The notes: generated by a model not told the origin, from the sequence alone. A DNA stretch of 64,000 nucleotides from Streptomyces curacoi (GCF_001513975.1 NZ_KQ947984.1:186001-250000), one strand, 5' to 3'. Shown: positions 29,867 to 39,894, counted from the first letter of the stretch. Numbers and translations: made by a program.

Positions 29867-32821
29867 TCACTCGTCAAGTGAGTCGAGGGCCTTTCCGATG
29901 AGCGCCGTACGGTCGGCCGCCGCGGGGACGTGCTCCAGGCCGAAGCCCAGCAGCACGGTGTCGTCCGTGGTGACCGCTCCGTACGTCTGGAACAGCGCTC
30001 CGGTGCGCGCCCAGTCCTTGAGGACGGCCGGGCTGCCCGCGGGCGGTCCGGCCACCTTCCAGGCGCCGAGCGACGTCTCGAAGCCCTCCGTCTCGGTGGC
30101 CGTACCACCGACGACGAGGGAGGCCGCGTCCGCGAGGACACCGTGGCCGCCGAACGCCGGGTCGCTGACATAGCTGATCGAGACCTCGACCGACTTGCCG
30201 GCGTACGCGCTCAGGTCGAACTCGACCTGCTGCCAGCCCGAGGAGGCACCGGTGAGGGCGTTCCACGAGCCGCTGGTGCCGGTCGCGGTGCAGCCGCCCG
30301 CGGCCACCGTGAGGTAGTGGCTCAGCCAGGGGTGCTCGCCCACGTAGTACCCGGCCTCGCAGTCCGCAGGCACGGTGGCGCTGGTGGCGCCGCCCGCCTC
30401 GGGCAGCGTCGTCCAGTCGCCGGCCCCTGTGGTGTGGGCCTCGACCAGGACGTTGTCGTAGCCGGGCTCGACGTCCCACAGCAGCTGGGTGCGCAGCGTG
30501 GGCTTGTCCGCCGCGCTCACTCCGGTGAGGTCGACGGTCCTGGTCAGCCGCTTGTAGGCGTCGTTGGTGTGCACGGCGGCCGCCATGTAGGAGCCCGCGA
30601 ACGGTCCGTACGGGTTGACGGTCCCGGCGAACTGGCCCGCGCCCGCGCCCGCGAACTGCGGGTACTTGTCGGCGGGCAGTTCGTCCGAGGTGACGGAGTA
30701 CGTCCCCGCCTTGTCCAGCGGGTTGCCGGTGGCGTCACCGAGCGCTCCGGTGAAGCCGCCGAGCCTGCCGGAGCCGGTGAAGCCGGTGGCCCCGGGGGTC
30801 GACGTACGCGAGTAGGCGCCCAGGTAGTACTGGCTGAAGTCGTTCGACAGGGTGCCGCCGCCGAGGTCCACGCTGCCGCCGGCCTGCTCGCCCGCCTCCA
30901 TCAGCCTGCCGCCCTCGTTGAGGTAGGCGCGCAGCTGGAGCTGGGTGGCGTTGCCGGGGACGTTCGCGCCGGTGTAGTGGACGACTGTGTCGAAGTGGCC
31001 CAGCACGCCGAGCGCGTCGGGCGCGCCCTGAGCGGCGACGTCCCAGACGATCGCCTTGTGGCCGTTGGCCTTGAGCGCGTCGACGTACTTCTGCGCGTGC
31101 GTGGCGGTGGCGCCTTCCTCGGCGACCACGAGCACGTCCGCGCGCGGCCGCTCGGCCACGGTGTACGTGAAGTGCTTGCTGGAGACCTTCTTTCCGCTCC
31201 TGGTCTCGCCGGTGAACCACACCTCGACCTTGTCGCCCGGGTCGCCGTCGGCGACCTTGGCGCGGTACTCGTCGAAGTAGAGGTTGTCCTCACCGCCGTA
31301 CGTCTCGCCGCCCTTCCAGGGCCTCAGCCGCATGTCCTCCGTACGGCCGCCGTTGACACGGTACTTGAGCTCCTTGTCGCGCACGGACTTGCGGACGACG
31401 ACGGAGACCTCCTGGTCGGCGCCGCGGGAGTACGACGTGGTGAACGGCGCCGGGGTGAAGTCGGCGGCGCTCAGGCCGACCGAGGAGGATGGCTGGTCGG
31501 GGTGCGCGGCGGACTCGGCGACGGAGAGCGCGAACGGGATGTTCTTGGCGAACTCCTGCTGGATCAGCTTCTCGTCGTCCGGGAAGTTGAAGACCGACTG
31601 GCAGTCGGCCGCGTTCCACTGGTCGTTCGGGTCGATGTCCGACGCGGTCTGGCAGGTCGACATCTCGGGCGTGAACATCGCTATGCCGTTGACGTTCGAC
31701 GCGTGGCCGTCGGCCTCGCCGTTGGTGGTGTACAGCTCCGAGGAGACCTGCGGGTGGTAGCCGGGGACCGCGGGGTTGTCCGGCGTGCCGGCGAGCGCCT
31801 CGTAGAGGACGTCGTCCGGGGTGTCGGTGGCGACCTGCCAGCCGACGCCATAGAGGATGAGTTCGGCCGCGGAGTGGTAGTTGATGCCGTACTTGAAGCC
31901 GATACGGCGCTCGAAGGCGTCCAGCGCCTTCGTCTCCGGCTCGGAGCTCGGGGCGGCGCCGCGGTAGGTCTCGCTGGTGGGGTTGGGGGACGAACCCTCG
32001 TCGTCGTAGCCCCACTTGTAGGTGAAGTTGCGGTTGAGGTCGACGCCGTCGCCGACGCTGATGGCGCCGTCGCCGTTGTTGTCCCGCAGGTTCTTGCGCC
32101 ACAGGCGGGTGCCGGAGTCCCGGAAGGTGTGGTCGTAGCCGTCGGGGTTGGCCGAGATGACGAACCACAGCTCGGTCGAGTCGACGATCTTCTTCACACG
32201 CTTGTCGGTCCTGTAGTTGTCCAGGTAGTGGTGCATCAGCCGCCGGGTCATCTCCGGCGTGATCCACTCGCGCGCGTGCTGGTTGGACAGGTAGAGGACG
32301 GCAGGCTTGGAGCCGTCCTTCGTCTTCTTGGCGTTCTTGGTGAGCTTGAGCGCCAGGATGTCCTGGCCGTTGACCGACTTGCCGATCGAAACGACCTTGG
32401 TGAGGCCGGGGTGCTCCTGCCCGGTCCGGACGATCTCCTCCTTCAGGCCCCCGCTGCCGCTGTACGGGCGGTATACACCCTCGGCGGCCTTCTCGGTACG
32501 GGCCTCGGCCCTGGCGGACAACTCGTGCTCGGTGAGCTCGACGCCCTGCTTCTCCAGCTTCTTGGCCTGGTCGTCGGTGAGGTAGACCTCGACGGTGGCC
32601 GTGCCCTTCTCGGGCGCCTGCTCACTGAGTTCGTGGCCGTCCTGGCCGGCCGCCAGCAGCAGGGGTATCTGCTTCTTGGTGACCTCGGCTCGGAACACCT
32701 TGAGCTCGTTCGAGTCGGTGTCCTGCGAACTTCCGTGCTGGGCCTGGGCGATGGGTGCGATGCTCGCTCCGCCTATCAGGAGCGCGCCGACAGCGAGGAT
32801 CGATCTCGCTCTGTGTCTCAT
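29867..32821 (-). CDS. Secreted zinc carboxypeptidase (M14 family)
   Basis: A 984-residue exported metallopeptidase. The signal peptide (to about residue 27, AQA-QHG) follows the ATG at 32821, which has AGGGGGG upstream. The M14 domain spans about 115-440: zinc ligands in SNQHAREWITPE (His182, Glu185) and NYHSAAELI (His316), substrate Arg in DLNRNF, catalytic Glu386 in FTPEMST. After it come beta-rich extracellular modules to the C terminus, including an immune-inhibitor-A-like region with paired Cys residues. An insertion DNNGDGAISVGDGVDLN suggests Ca2+ binding. It is probably an extracellular scavenging enzyme. Confidence 0.9.
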   Translation of the reverse strand: MRHRARSILAVGALLIGGASIAPIAQAQHGSSQDTDSNELKVFRAEVTKKQIPLLLAAGQDGHELSEQAPEKGTATVEVYLTDDQAKKLEKQGVELTEHELSARAEARTEKAAEGVYRPYSGSGGLKEEIVRTGQEHPGLTKVVSIGKSVNGQDILALKLTKNAKKTKDGSKPAVLYLSNQHAREWITPEMTRRLMHHYLDNYRTDKRVKKIVDSTELWFVISANPDGYDHTFRDSGTRLWRKNLRDNNGDGAISVGDGVDLNRNFTYKWGYDDEGSSPNPTSETYRGAAPSSEPETKALDAFERRIGFKYGINYHSAAELILYGVGWQVATDTPDDVLYEALAGTPDNPAVPGYHPQVSSELYTTNGEADGHASNVNGIAMFTPEMSTCQTASDIDPNDQWNAADCQSVFNFPDDEKLIQQEFAKNIPFALSVAESAAHPDQPSSSVGLSAADFTPAPFTTSYSRGADQEVSVVVRKSVRDKELKYRVNGGRTEDMRLRPWKGGETYGGEDNLYFDEYRAKVADGDPGDKVEVWFTGETRSGKKVSSKHFTYTVAERPRADVLVVAEEGATATHAQKYVDALKANGHKAIVWDVAAQGAPDALGVLGHFDTVVHYTGANVPGNATQLQLRAYLNEGGRLMEAGEQAGGSVDLGGGTLSNDFSQYYLGAYSRTSTPGATGFTGSGRLGGFTGALGDATGNPLDKAGTYSVTSDELPADKYPQFAGAGAGQFAGTVNPYGPFAGSYMAAAVHTNDAYKRLTRTVDLTGVSAADKPTLRTQLLWDVEPGYDNVLVEAHTTGAGDWTTLPEAGGATSATVPADCEAGYYVGEHPWLSHYLTVAAGGCTATGTSGSWNALTGASSGWQQVEFDLSAYAGKSVEVSISYVSDPAFGGHGVLADAASLVVGGTATETEGFETSLGAWKVAGPPAGSPAVLKDWARTGALFQTYGAVTTDDTVLLGFGLEHVPAAADRTALIGKALDSLDE

Positions 32822-32911
32822 GAACCCCCCTAGCAATGGTCCGCCACAGCAGCGAACACATGCCAGGCTCATGACAGTTCATGATCGAGTCAAGGGTGCG
32901 GCACGACGCGG

Positions 32912-32958
32912 AAAGCGCCGGTGCCGACCGCCCAAGTGGGCGGTCGGCACGGCGCTTT
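32912..32958. terminator. Terminator of the uvrC-rapZ-yvcK-whiA operon
   Basis: The 32912-32933 arm (AAAGCGCCGGTGCCGACC...) pairs with 32938-32958 with one bulged G; the loop is AAGT. T residues flank both sides, so it may work for either strand. It lies 76 bases after the whiA stop. Confidence 0.7.
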
Positions 32959-32969
32959 GGCTCCTGCGG

Positions 32970-33029
32970 TACGACCGTGTCGTCGTGCCATACGACCGTG
33001 CCGTCGTGCCGTACGACCGTGTCGTACGG
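32970..33029. repeat. 21-bp tandem repeat downstream of whiA
   Basis: Three direct copies of a 21-base unit starting TACGACCGTG lie head to tail (32970-32990, 32991-33011, 33012-33029, the last shortened). Copies differ by one or two bases. They fill the gap between the whiA stop and the terminator. Confidence 0.8.
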
Positions 33030-33033
33030 CTCC

Positions 33034-34023
33034 TCAGCCTGCGAGGTTGTCCGCCAGCTCCTCGGTGAGGTTGGCCTCCGTGCCCGGAATGCCGAGGTCC
33101 TGGGCCCGCTTGTCGGCCATGGCGAGCAGGCGGCGGATACGGCCGGCGACGGCGTCCTTGGTCAGCGGCGGGTCGGCGAGCGCGCCCAGCTCCTCCAGGG
33201 AGGCCTGCTTGTGCTCCATGCGCAGGCGTCCGGCGGCGGCGAGGTGCTCGGGGACCTCCTCGCCGAGGATCTCCAGGGCCCGCTGGACCCGTGCCCCGGC
33301 GGCGACGGCCGCGCGCGCGGAGCGGCGGAGGTTGGCGTCGTCGAAGTTGGCGAGACGGTTGGCCGTGGCCCGCACCTCGCGGCGCATCCGGCGCTCCTCC
33401 CAGGCCAGCACGGACTCGTGCGCACCGAGGCGGGTGAGCAGGGCGCCGATCGCGTCGCCGTCGCGGACGACCACGCGGTCCACGCCGCGCACCTCGCGGG
33501 CCTTGGCGGCGATCGACAGCCGGCGGGCGGCGCCGACCAGCGCGAGCGCGGCCTCGGGACCCGGGCAGGTCACCTCCAGGGAGGAGGAGCGGCCGGGCTC
33601 GGTGAGCGAGCCGTGCGCCAGGAAGGCTCCGCGCCAGGCGGCCTCGGCGTCGCAGGTGGCGCCGGAGACCACCTGCGGGGGCAGGCCACGGATCGGGCGG
33701 CCCCGCCCGTCGACCAGGCCGGTCTGGCGGGCCAGCTGGTCACCGCCCGCGACCACCCGCACGACGTAGCGCGAACCGCGGCGCAGTCCGCCCGGCGCCA
33801 TCACGATCAGCTCGGAGCTGTGGCCGAAGATCTCCAGGATGTCCCGCTTGAGCCGGCGGGCCGCCATCGCGGTGTCCAGCTCCGCCTCGATCACGATGCG
33901 CCCGCTCACCAGGTGGAGGCCGCCGGCGAACCGCAGGATGGCGGAGACCTCCGCCTTTCTGCAGCAGGTCCGGGTGACGGGGAGCCGGGAGATCTCATCC
34001 TTCACCGCTGCCGTCATCGCCAT
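33034..34023 (-). CDS. whiA: Sporulation transcriptional regulator WhiA
   Basis: A 329-residue regulator that, with WhiB, controls the onset of sporulation septation in Streptomyces. The N-terminal half is a degenerate LAGLIDADG homing-endonuclease fold ([33 protein letters not shown]), and the C-terminal HTH is in [20 protein letters not shown]. The ATG at 34023 overlaps yvcK by ten bases; a second ATG two codons on is possible. Position downstream of uvrC-rapZ-yvcK is the conserved one. Confidence 0.96.
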   Translation of the reverse strand: MAMTAAVKDEISRLPVTRTCCRKAEVSAILRFAGGLHLVSGRIVIEAELDTAMAARRLKRDILEIFGHSSELIVMAPGGLRRGSRYVVRVVAGGDQLARQTGLVDGRGRPIRGLPPQVVSGATCDAEAAWRGAFLAHGSLTEPGRSSSLEVTCPGPEAALALVGAARRLSIAAKAREVRGVDRVVVRDGDAIGALLTRLGAHESVLAWEERRMRREVRATANRLANFDDANLRRSARAAVAAGARVQRALEILGEEVPEHLAAAGRLRMEHKQASLEELGALADPPLTKDAVAGRIRRLLAMADKRAQDLGIPGTEANLTEELADNLAG

Positions 34024-35081
34024 GGGCCGATCCTTCCATGCATCCGAAAAATACGGTCGTACGCGGCGGCGAGGAGCTCCGGGTCATGCCGGGGCGTCCC
34101 GTCCGTCCGGGCCACCGGGGCCAGCTCGACCGCGGCCCCGAGCCGCTTGGCGGCCTCGGTGAGGACATCGCTGTCGGGCACGGCGGCCTCGTCGGCCAGC
34201 ACCACGTCCAGGGCGAGTTTAGGGGCGTGTCGTCCCAAAACCTCCAAATGACGCTGCGGGGAGAAGCCTTCGGTTTCCCCCGGCTGCGGGGCGAGGTTCA
34301 GGGAGAGTACCCGGCGTGCCTTCGTCTCGGTGAGGGCGTCCAGGAGTTCGGGCACGAGCAGGTGCGGGATGACCGAGGAGAACCAGGAGCCCGGCCCGAG
34401 CACCACCCAGTCCGCGTCCCTGACGGCGGCGACGGCCTCCGGAACGGCGGGCGGGTCGTGCGGCACGACCTGCACCGACTGCACCTCGCCCGGGGTGAGG
34501 GCGACGGTGGCCTGGCCCCGGACGGTGTCGACGTCGTCCGGCCGGTCCGGGTCGTGCCCCTTGACCAGGGCCTGCAGCTCCAGCGGTACGGCGGACATGG
34601 GCAGCACGCGCCCGTGCGCGCCGAGCAGTCTGCCGACCAGGTCCAGGGCCTGGACGTGATCGCCGAGCTGTTCCCACAGGGCGACGATCAGCAGATTGCC
34701 GACCGCGTGGTCGTGCAGGTCGCCCTGGGAGTGGAAGCGGTGCTGGATGACGCGGGCCCAGGTCTGGCCCCAGTCGTCGTCCCCGCACAGCGCGGCCAGC
34801 GCCTTGCGCAGGTCGCCGGGCGGCAGCACGCCCAGCTCGTCGCGCAGCCGGCCGCTGGAGCCGCCGTCGTCGGCCACGGTGACGACGGCGGTGAGGTCGC
34901 CGGTGATCCGGCGCAGCGCGGCGAGCGAGGCGGACAGGCCCATGCCGCCGCCGAGGGCGACGACCTTGGGCTGGGCGCCCCGGCGGCGTGGTCGGCCGCC
35001 ACGGGTCTCGGCGGGCCGGCCGCCACGTCCCTCGGGCACCACCCGGCGCAGCCTGCTCAGCCGCGGAGTACGTCCGGTCAT
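34014..35081 (-). CDS. YvcK/CofD-like gluconeogenesis factor family protein
   Basis: A 355-residue protein with the YvcK nucleotide-sugar-binding fold: [32 protein letters not shown] and [12 protein letters not shown]. YvcK of Bacillus binds UDP-GlcNAc and links central carbon metabolism to cell-wall synthesis. The first 37 residues are an Arg/Gly-rich extension. The ATG at 35081 overlaps the rapZ stop by ATGA. The conserved rapZ-yvcK-whiA trio is present. Confidence 0.93.
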   Translation of the reverse strand: MTGRTPRLSRLRRVVPEGRGGRPAETRGGRPRRRGAQPKVVALGGGMGLSASLAALRRITGDLTAVVTVADDGGSSGRLRDELGVLPPGDLRKALAALCGDDDWGQTWARVIQHRFHSQGDLHDHAVGNLLIVALWEQLGDHVQALDLVGRLLGAHGRVLPMSAVPLELQALVKGHDPDRPDDVDTVRGQATVALTPGEVQSVQVVPHDPPAVPEAVAAVRDADWVVLGPGSWFSSVIPHLLVPELLDALTETKARRVLSLNLAPQPGETEGFSPQRHLEVLGRHAPKLALDVVLADEAAVPDSDVLTEAAKRLGAAVELAPVARTDGTPRHDPELLAAAYDRIFRMHGRIGPWR

Positions 35082-36094
35082 TCGCGTCCCATGTCCCGGT
35101 GCACGACCACCGTCTCCACACCCTCGGCCGCGAGGCGCGCGGCGAGCTTCTCCGACATGGCGACCGAGCGGTGCTTGCCGCCCGTGCAGCCGACGGCGAT
35201 CGTCACATAGCGCTTGCCCTCACGACGGTAGCCCGCGGCAACCAGCTGGAGCAGCTCGGCGTACCGGTCGAGGAACTCCTTCGCGCCCGGCTGGTTGAAG
35301 ACGTACGCCGCGACCTCCTCATGGACGCCGGTGTACGGGCGCAGCTCCGGAACCCAGTGCGGGTTGGGCAGGAAGCGCATGTCCACCACCAGGTCGGCGT
35401 CGACCGGGAGGCCGTACTTGAAGCCGAAGGACATGACCGTGGCCCGCAGCTCGGGCTCCTCCTCGCCGGCGAACTGGGCGTCCATCTTGGCCCGCAGCTC
35501 GTGCACGTTCAGGCTGGAGGTGTCGATCACCAGGTCGGCGTCGCCGCGCAGCTCGCGCAGCAGCTCACGCTCGGCGGCGATGCCGTCGACGATGCGGCCG
35601 TCGCCCTGGAGGGGGTGCGGGCGGCGCACCGACTCGAACCGGCGCACCAGGGCGTCGTCGGAGGACTCCAGGAAGACGATCCGGCGCGTGACGCCCCGGC
35701 TGTCGAGCTCGGCGAGGGACTCGCGCAGGTTGTCGAAGAAGCGGCGGCCACGGACGTCGACGACCACCGCGATCCGCGCCACATTGCCCTGGGAGCGGGC
35801 GCCGAGCTCCACCATGGTGGGGATCAGCGCGGGCGGGAGGTTGTCGACGACGAACCAGCCGAGGTCCTCCAGACACTTGGCTGCCGTCGAACGGCCGGCC
35901 CCGGACATGCCGGAGATGATCACCAGCTCGGGGATGGCCGACTCGGGGACCCCGGCTGCGTCGATGCCCGTACTCACCTGTGCTCCGTCTTCCTGGCGTG
36001 CGTCCTGCTGGGTGAGATCCTGGCCCGTCTCCTTGTGGGTTTCCTGAGCCTCCTGATCTCGCTCGGCTGCTGGCTGTGTGTCGTGCTCGCTCAT
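35078..36094 (-). CDS. rapZ: RapZ/YvcJ-family nucleotide-binding protein
   Basis: A 338-residue P-loop protein; the E. coli member adapts GlmZ/GlmY small RNAs to RNase E, and a nucleotide-linked role is assumed here. The P-loop is GMSGAGRST at residues 62-70, with Arg68 in place of the usual Lys. [32 protein letters not shown] and the C-terminal [14 protein letters not shown] are family hallmarks. The first 50 residues form an acidic Gln-rich extension. It starts at ATG 36094, overlapping the uvrC stop by ATGA. Confidence 0.93.
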   Translation of the reverse strand: MSEHDTQPAAERDQEAQETHKETGQDLTQQDARQEDGAQVSTGIDAAGVPESAIPELVIISGMSGAGRSTAAKCLEDLGWFVVDNLPPALIPTMVELGARSQGNVARIAVVVDVRGRRFFDNLRESLAELDSRGVTRRIVFLESSDDALVRRFESVRRPHPLQGDGRIVDGIAAERELLRELRGDADLVIDTSSLNVHELRAKMDAQFAGEEEPELRATVMSFGFKYGLPVDADLVVDMRFLPNPHWVPELRPYTGVHEEVAAYVFNQPGAKEFLDRYAELLQLVAAGYRREGKRYVTIAVGCTGGKHRSVAMSEKLAARLAAEGVETVVVHRDMGRE

Positions 36095-38259
36095 CTCTCC
36101 TGCCCCCGTCGTTCGTCCGGGGCGCCCGCGGACACGGGCTCCCCCGAGGTCTCCGCCGTCGTATCGGATTCCTCGTCTTCCATGATCTCTCCTGTCGCCG
36201 TGTTCACGGCGGGCGCGGCCGGGGCCGCCTGGGCGAGGGCAACGGCGATCGTCTCGGCCGTCTTGCGGCCTATCCCCGGAACCTCGCAGATCTGGTCGAT
36301 CGTCGCGGCTCGCAGCTTCTTCACCGAGCCGAAGTGCTTGATCAACGCCTGCTTGCGAGTCTCGCCGAGGCCGGGGACGTCGTCCAGCGGGCTCGACCGG
36401 AAGCGCTTGGCGCGCTTGGTGCGCTGGTAGGTGATCGCGAAGCGGTGGGCCTCGTCCCGGACGCGCTGCAGCAGATAGAGACCCTCGCTGGTGCGGGGCA
36501 GGACGACCGGGTCGTCCTCGCCGGGCAGCCAGACCTCCTCCAGACGTTTGGCCAGGCCACAGACGGCGATGTCGTCGATGCCGAGCTCGTCCAGGGCCCG
36601 CTGGGCGGCGGCGACCTGCGGCTGCCCGCCGTCGACGACGACGAGCTGCGGAGGGTAGGCGAAGCGCTTGGGGCGGCCGTCGTCGTCCTTGAGGCCGTTG
36701 GTGAGGGGGGCGGAGCTGGTGTCGGTGAGCGGTTCGGAGGATGCGTCGGCGGGGTGGTCCGAGGAGGCGTCGGTGAGGCGGGCCGCGGAAGCGTCCGGGA
36801 GGCGGGCCGAGGAGGCGTCCGTGAGGGTGTTCTCGCCGTCGGCCCACTCGCCCGTCCGCTCCTTCTCGGCGAGGTAGCGCTTGAAGCGGCGGGTGATCAC
36901 CTCGTGCATGGAGCGGACGTCGTCCTGGCCCTCGAAGCCCTTGATCTGGAAGCGGCGGTACTCGCTCTTGCGCTGCAGCCCGTCCTCGAAGACCACCATG
37001 GAGGCCACGACGTCGTCGCCCTGGAGGTGCGAGATGTCGTAGCACTCGATCCTGAGCGGGGCGCTGTCCAGGTCGAGGGCCTCGGCGATCTCCTCCAGGG
37101 CACGCGAGCGCGTGGTCAGGTCGGAGGCGCGCTTGGTCTTGTGCAGGACGAGTGCCTGCTGGGCGTTGCGCTCGACGGTCTCCATGAGGGCGCGCTTGTC
37201 GCCGCGCTGGGGGATGCGCAGCGAGACGTTCGAACCGCGGCGCCCGGACAGCCACTCCTGGACGGGCTCCACGGGGTCGGGCAGGGCCGGGACGAGGACC
37301 TCCTTGGGCACGGCGTCCCCGGTCTCCTCGCCGTACAGCTGCTGGAGGGCGTGCTCGACGAGAGCGCCGGTCGTGATCTCCTCGACCTTGTCGGTGACCC
37401 AGCCGCGCTGGCCGCGCACGCGCCCGCCACGGACGTGGAAGATCTGCACGGCCGCCTCCAGCTCGTCCTCGGCGACCGCGATGAGGTCGGCGTCGGTCGC
37501 GTCGGCGAGCACGACCGCGTTCTTCTCCATGGCCTTCTTCAGCGCCTCGATGTCGTCGCGCAGGCGGGCGGCCCGCTCGTACTCCATCTCGTCGGCGGCC
37601 TCCATCATCTGCTGCTCGAGGCGGCGGATGTACGTGCCCGTGCGGCCGGTCATGAAGTCGCAGAACTCCTCGGCCAGTTCACGGTGCTCCTCGGCGGAGA
37701 CGCGCTCCACGCAGGGCGCCGAGCACTTGCCGATGTAGCCGAGCAGACAGGGGCGGCCGGTGCGGGAGGCGTTCTTGAACACGCCGGCCGAGCAGGTGCG
37801 GACCGGGAAGACGCGCAGGAGGAGGTCGACGGTGTCGCGGATCGCCCACGCGTGCGCGTACGGTCCGAAATACCTGACGCCCTTCTTCTTGTGACCGCGC
37901 ATCACCTGCACCCGCGGGAACTCCTCGTTCATCGTCACCGCGAGGTACGGGTAGCTCTTGTCGTCGCGGTACTTGACGTTGAACCGGGGGTCGTACTCCT
38001 TGATCCAGGAGTACTCCAGCTGCAGGGCCTCGACCTCCGTGGACACGACCGTCCACTCCACGGACGCGGCCGTGGTGACCATCGTGCGGGTGCGCGGGTG
38101 GAGGCCGGCCAGGTCCTGGAAGTAGTTCGCCAGGCGCTGGCGCAGGCTCTTCGCCTTCCCTACGTAGATCACCCGGCGGTGCTCGTCGCGGAACCTGTAC
38201 ACCCCGGGGGAGTCCGGGATCTGTCCCGGCTTGGGGCGGTAGCTGGAGGGATCGGCCAT
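36091..38259 (-). CDS. uvrC: Excinuclease ABC subunit C
   Basis: A 722-residue dual nuclease that makes both incisions in nucleotide excision repair. Order: GIY-YIG domain (about 15-95, PGVYRFRD...[10 protein letters not shown]), Cys cluster around 156-183, UVR domain (about 213-245), RNase H-like nuclease (CYDISHLQG with Asp408; VVVDGG with Asp543), two HhH motifs (625-675). Between 479 and 518, inside the nuclease domain, are five octapeptide repeats of the type LTDASSAR, not found in most UvrC proteins. The ATG at 38259 stands seven bases from a TAGGGT -10, so the mRNA may be leaderless. First gene of uvrC-rapZ-yvcK-whiA. Confidence 0.96.
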   Translation of the reverse strand: MADPSSYRPKPGQIPDSPGVYRFRDEHRRVIYVGKAKSLRQRLANYFQDLAGLHPRTRTMVTTAASVEWTVVSTEVEALQLEYSWIKEYDPRFNVKYRDDKSYPYLAVTMNEEFPRVQVMRGHKKKGVRYFGPYAHAWAIRDTVDLLLRVFPVRTCSAGVFKNASRTGRPCLLGYIGKCSAPCVERVSAEEHRELAEEFCDFMTGRTGTYIRRLEQQMMEAADEMEYERAARLRDDIEALKKAMEKNAVVLADATDADLIAVAEDELEAAVQIFHVRGGRVRGQRGWVTDKVEEITTGALVEHALQQLYGEETGDAVPKEVLVPALPDPVEPVQEWLSGRRGSNVSLRIPQRGDKRALMETVERNAQQALVLHKTKRASDLTTRSRALEEIAEALDLDSAPLRIECYDISHLQGDDVVASMVVFEDGLQRKSEYRRFQIKGFEGQDDVRSMHEVITRRFKRYLAEKERTGEWADGENTLTDASSARLPDASAARLTDASSDHPADASSEPLTDTSSAPLTNGLKDDDGRPKRFAYPPQLVVVDGGQPQVAAAQRALDELGIDDIAVCGLAKRLEEVWLPGEDDPVVLPRTSEGLYLLQRVRDEAHRFAITYQRTKRAKRFRSSPLDDVPGLGETRKQALIKHFGSVKKLRAATIDQICEVPGIGRKTAETIAVALAQAAPAAPAVNTATGEIMEDEESDTTAETSGEPVSAGAPDERRGQER
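36706..36825 (-). repeat. 24-bp tandem repeats encoding octapeptides within uvrC
   Basis: Five consecutive 24-base units encode [32 protein letters not shown] and LTDTSSAP. The array is in frame and adds about 40 residues to a surface loop of the UvrC nuclease domain. Confidence 0.85.
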
Positions 38260-38262
38260 GTC

Positions 38263-38535
38263 TCACACCCTACTGGCGAGCGGTGACAGTCCGGCGGGGC
38301 TGTGGACAACGCCCGGGACTCCCGGCTCAGCGGTCCACGACCCACGCCACGCCGGGCGGCGGCACCCCCTGTTCCAGCACGTGACGGGCGCTCCGAGGGC
38401 CTCTGCGAGCGGGACGGTGTCCACGTCCGGGTAGGTGTCGTCACGATCTTCCCACCCCCGTCGGAGCCATGGCCCCCGATCACCACGGAGCCGGGTCTGT
38501 GATCGGCACCACGTCGACGGGCCCGAAGCCCCCAC
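38263..38535 (-). CDS. Doubtful small ORF upstream of uvrC
   Basis: A 90-residue frame that ends three bases before the uvrC ATG. Its second half (DDTYPDVDTVPLAEALGAP, then CWNRGCRRPAWRGSW) has GC3 codon bias and looks protein-like; the first part does not. In another frame the upstream sequence reads GFGPVDVVPITDPAPW then stop, so this could be a frameshifted remnant. No ribosome site is seen at the GTG. The overlap with a uvrC promoter argues against strong constraint. Confidence 0.25.
   Translation of the reverse strand: MGASGPSTWCRSQTRLRGDRGPWLRRGWEDRDDTYPDVDTVPLAEALGAPVTCWNRGCRRPAWRGSWTAEPGVPGVVHSPAGLSPLASRV
38267..38289 (-). promoter_or_regulatory. Weak PafBC/RecA-NDp-type promoter for uvrC
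   Basis: On the minus strand CTGTCACCG (38281-38289), eight bases, TAGGGT (38267-38272), then GTGAGAC and the ATG at 38259. TGTCA and the -10 fit the published motif and spacing exactly; the GTG that usually follows is CCG. Confidence 0.5.
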
Positions 38536-38757
38536 TGTGACCTGAGGTGGACCATCGCGACTCGGCCAGGAGTGCGCCGCTGTCGGGCGCCAGGTGTTGT
38601 CGGGGCTTGGTCAACACGCTTCAATGCGGGGGAACTCGGGGCCGGTAACCACGGCGTACGGATGTGAAGCCCCCTGCCACGCCGACGGGGTGGGCCCCCG
38701 ACCAGCCGCGCGAACGGTCTGACCAGCCGTTGTGAACAACCACAGAGAGGCCCCTGC
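38290..38757. other. Intergenic region between uvrC and HTH gene
   Basis: Apart from the doubtful ORF above, no gene is credible. The sequence is divergent upstream DNA for uvrC (minus) and the HTH protein gene (plus). No clear -35/-10 pair was seen for the HTH gene. Confidence 0.4.
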
Positions 38758-39714
38758 ATGCCGCACGCCACACAGGAAGCGGACATCGCCACTGCCGCCA
38801 CCGCGGAACTGCACACGGCCCTGCGAGGCGGCCCTTTCCACGTCGCCCTGCGCGCCGCGATAGCCGCCCGGGGACTGCCGCTGCAGCGCGTGCAGCACCA
38901 TCTGTCCCGTCGCGGTGTGAAGGTCGGCGTCACCAGCCTGAGCTACTGGCAGCAGGGCGCCCGCCGGCCGCAGCGCCCCGAGTCGCTGCGGGCCGTACGG
39001 GCGCTGGAGGAGATCCTCCAGCTACCGGAGGAGTCCCTGATCCGGCTGCTCGCCAAGGCCGACGACCACTCCCATCTCCAGCGCCCGGCGGCCCGCTCGT
39101 ACCGCTCCCTGGTGGAAGCCTCGGGCGTCCTGGAACGGCTGCTGACCGAACTGGACTGCCCGGTCGACGGCGGCCTGCACACCCTCGCCCACCACGAGCG
39201 GGTACGGATCGGCGCACGCCGGGAACTGTCGGGGCGCGAGTCGCACCACATCGTGCGCGCCCACAGGGACGGCGTCGACCGCTTCGTGGCCATCCACCAC
39301 GGGGACCCGGGGTGCGTGCCGGAGCGCATGTCGGTGCGGGCCCTGGAGAACTGCCGCACGGGACGGCTCCGCTGGCACCACGACACCGGTGTCCTCGTGG
39401 CCGAGCTGCTCTTCGGCACACGTCTGCGGGCCGGCGACACCTACCTCTTCCGTTACGGCATCGACGACGGCACGGCCGACGTGTCCCACGAATACGCCCG
39501 CGGTTTCCACCTGGCAGGCGGCCAGTACGCCCTCCAGGTCCGCTTCGCCGAGAACGCCCTGCCGCTCCGCTGCCACCGGTTCGCCCAGCACTCGGCGGCA
39601 GCGCCCCGCAGCGGCCGTCAGAACCTGGCCATCAGCGGGCCGCACCACTCGGTGCACCTTGTGGAGCCGCGGGTGCGGACGGGGATCGTGGGCATCGGGT
39701 GGGAGTGGGAGTGA
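38758..39714 (+). CDS. Helix-turn-helix domain protein, unknown regulon
   Basis: A 318-residue protein. Residues about 20-100 resemble an XRE/Cro-type DNA-binding domain: GGPFHVALRAAIAARGLPLQ, VTSLSYWQQGARRPQRPES, ALEEILQLPEESLIRLL. The remaining 200 residues have a beta-rich character with many His residues (VAIHHGDPGCVPERM; YLFRYGIDDGTADVSHEYARG) and no membrane segment. The ATG at 38758 follows AGAGAGG. I do not recognise the C-terminal domain. It stands alone between uvrC (divergent) and the lacI-type gene. Confidence 0.75.
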   Translation: MPHATQEADIATAATAELHTALRGGPFHVALRAAIAARGLPLQRVQHHLSRRGVKVGVTSLSYWQQGARRPQRPESLRAVRALEEILQLPEESLIRLLAKADDHSHLQRPAARSYRSLVEASGVLERLLTELDCPVDGGLHTLAHHERVRIGARRELSGRESHHIVRAHRDGVDRFVAIHHGDPGCVPERMSVRALENCRTGRLRWHHDTGVLVAELLFGTRLRAGDTYLFRYGIDDGTADVSHEYARGFHLAGGQYALQVRFAENALPLRCHRFAQHSAAAPRSGRQNLAISGPHHSVHLVEPRVRTGIVGIGWEWE

Positions 39715-39864
39715 GCCACCACTCCTGAGGACACCGGGGGCGGGATTCCGGAATCCTGACGAGCTCGCAGTACTTCCCTCTCAGGGAGCCGCCCTCGGCC
39801 CCGTCGGCCACCACGTTCAGGGCCGGTACCGACGTCACATTCCCTTTCGGCAGGCCGGGCACGG

Positions 39865-39894
39865 GACGTAAACGATTGCGCAAGCGTTTACGTC
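39865..39894. promoter_or_regulatory. LacI-family operator upstream of the regulator gene
   Basis: GACGTAAACG and CGTTTACGTC are perfect 10-base arms around ATTGCGCAAG, whose core TTGCGCAA is itself a palindrome typical of LacI/GalR operators. The 30-base site ends 79 bases before the regulator ATG, so autoregulation is likely. Confidence 0.85.

Noticed and set aside
29930..32833. A 967-codon plus-strand frame
   Set aside because: Antisense shadow of the M14 carboxypeptidase gene.
38169..38933. A 254-codon minus frame spanning the uvrC start and the HTH gene start
   Set aside because: Overlaps two well-supported genes, with Arg/Pro-rich shadow composition.
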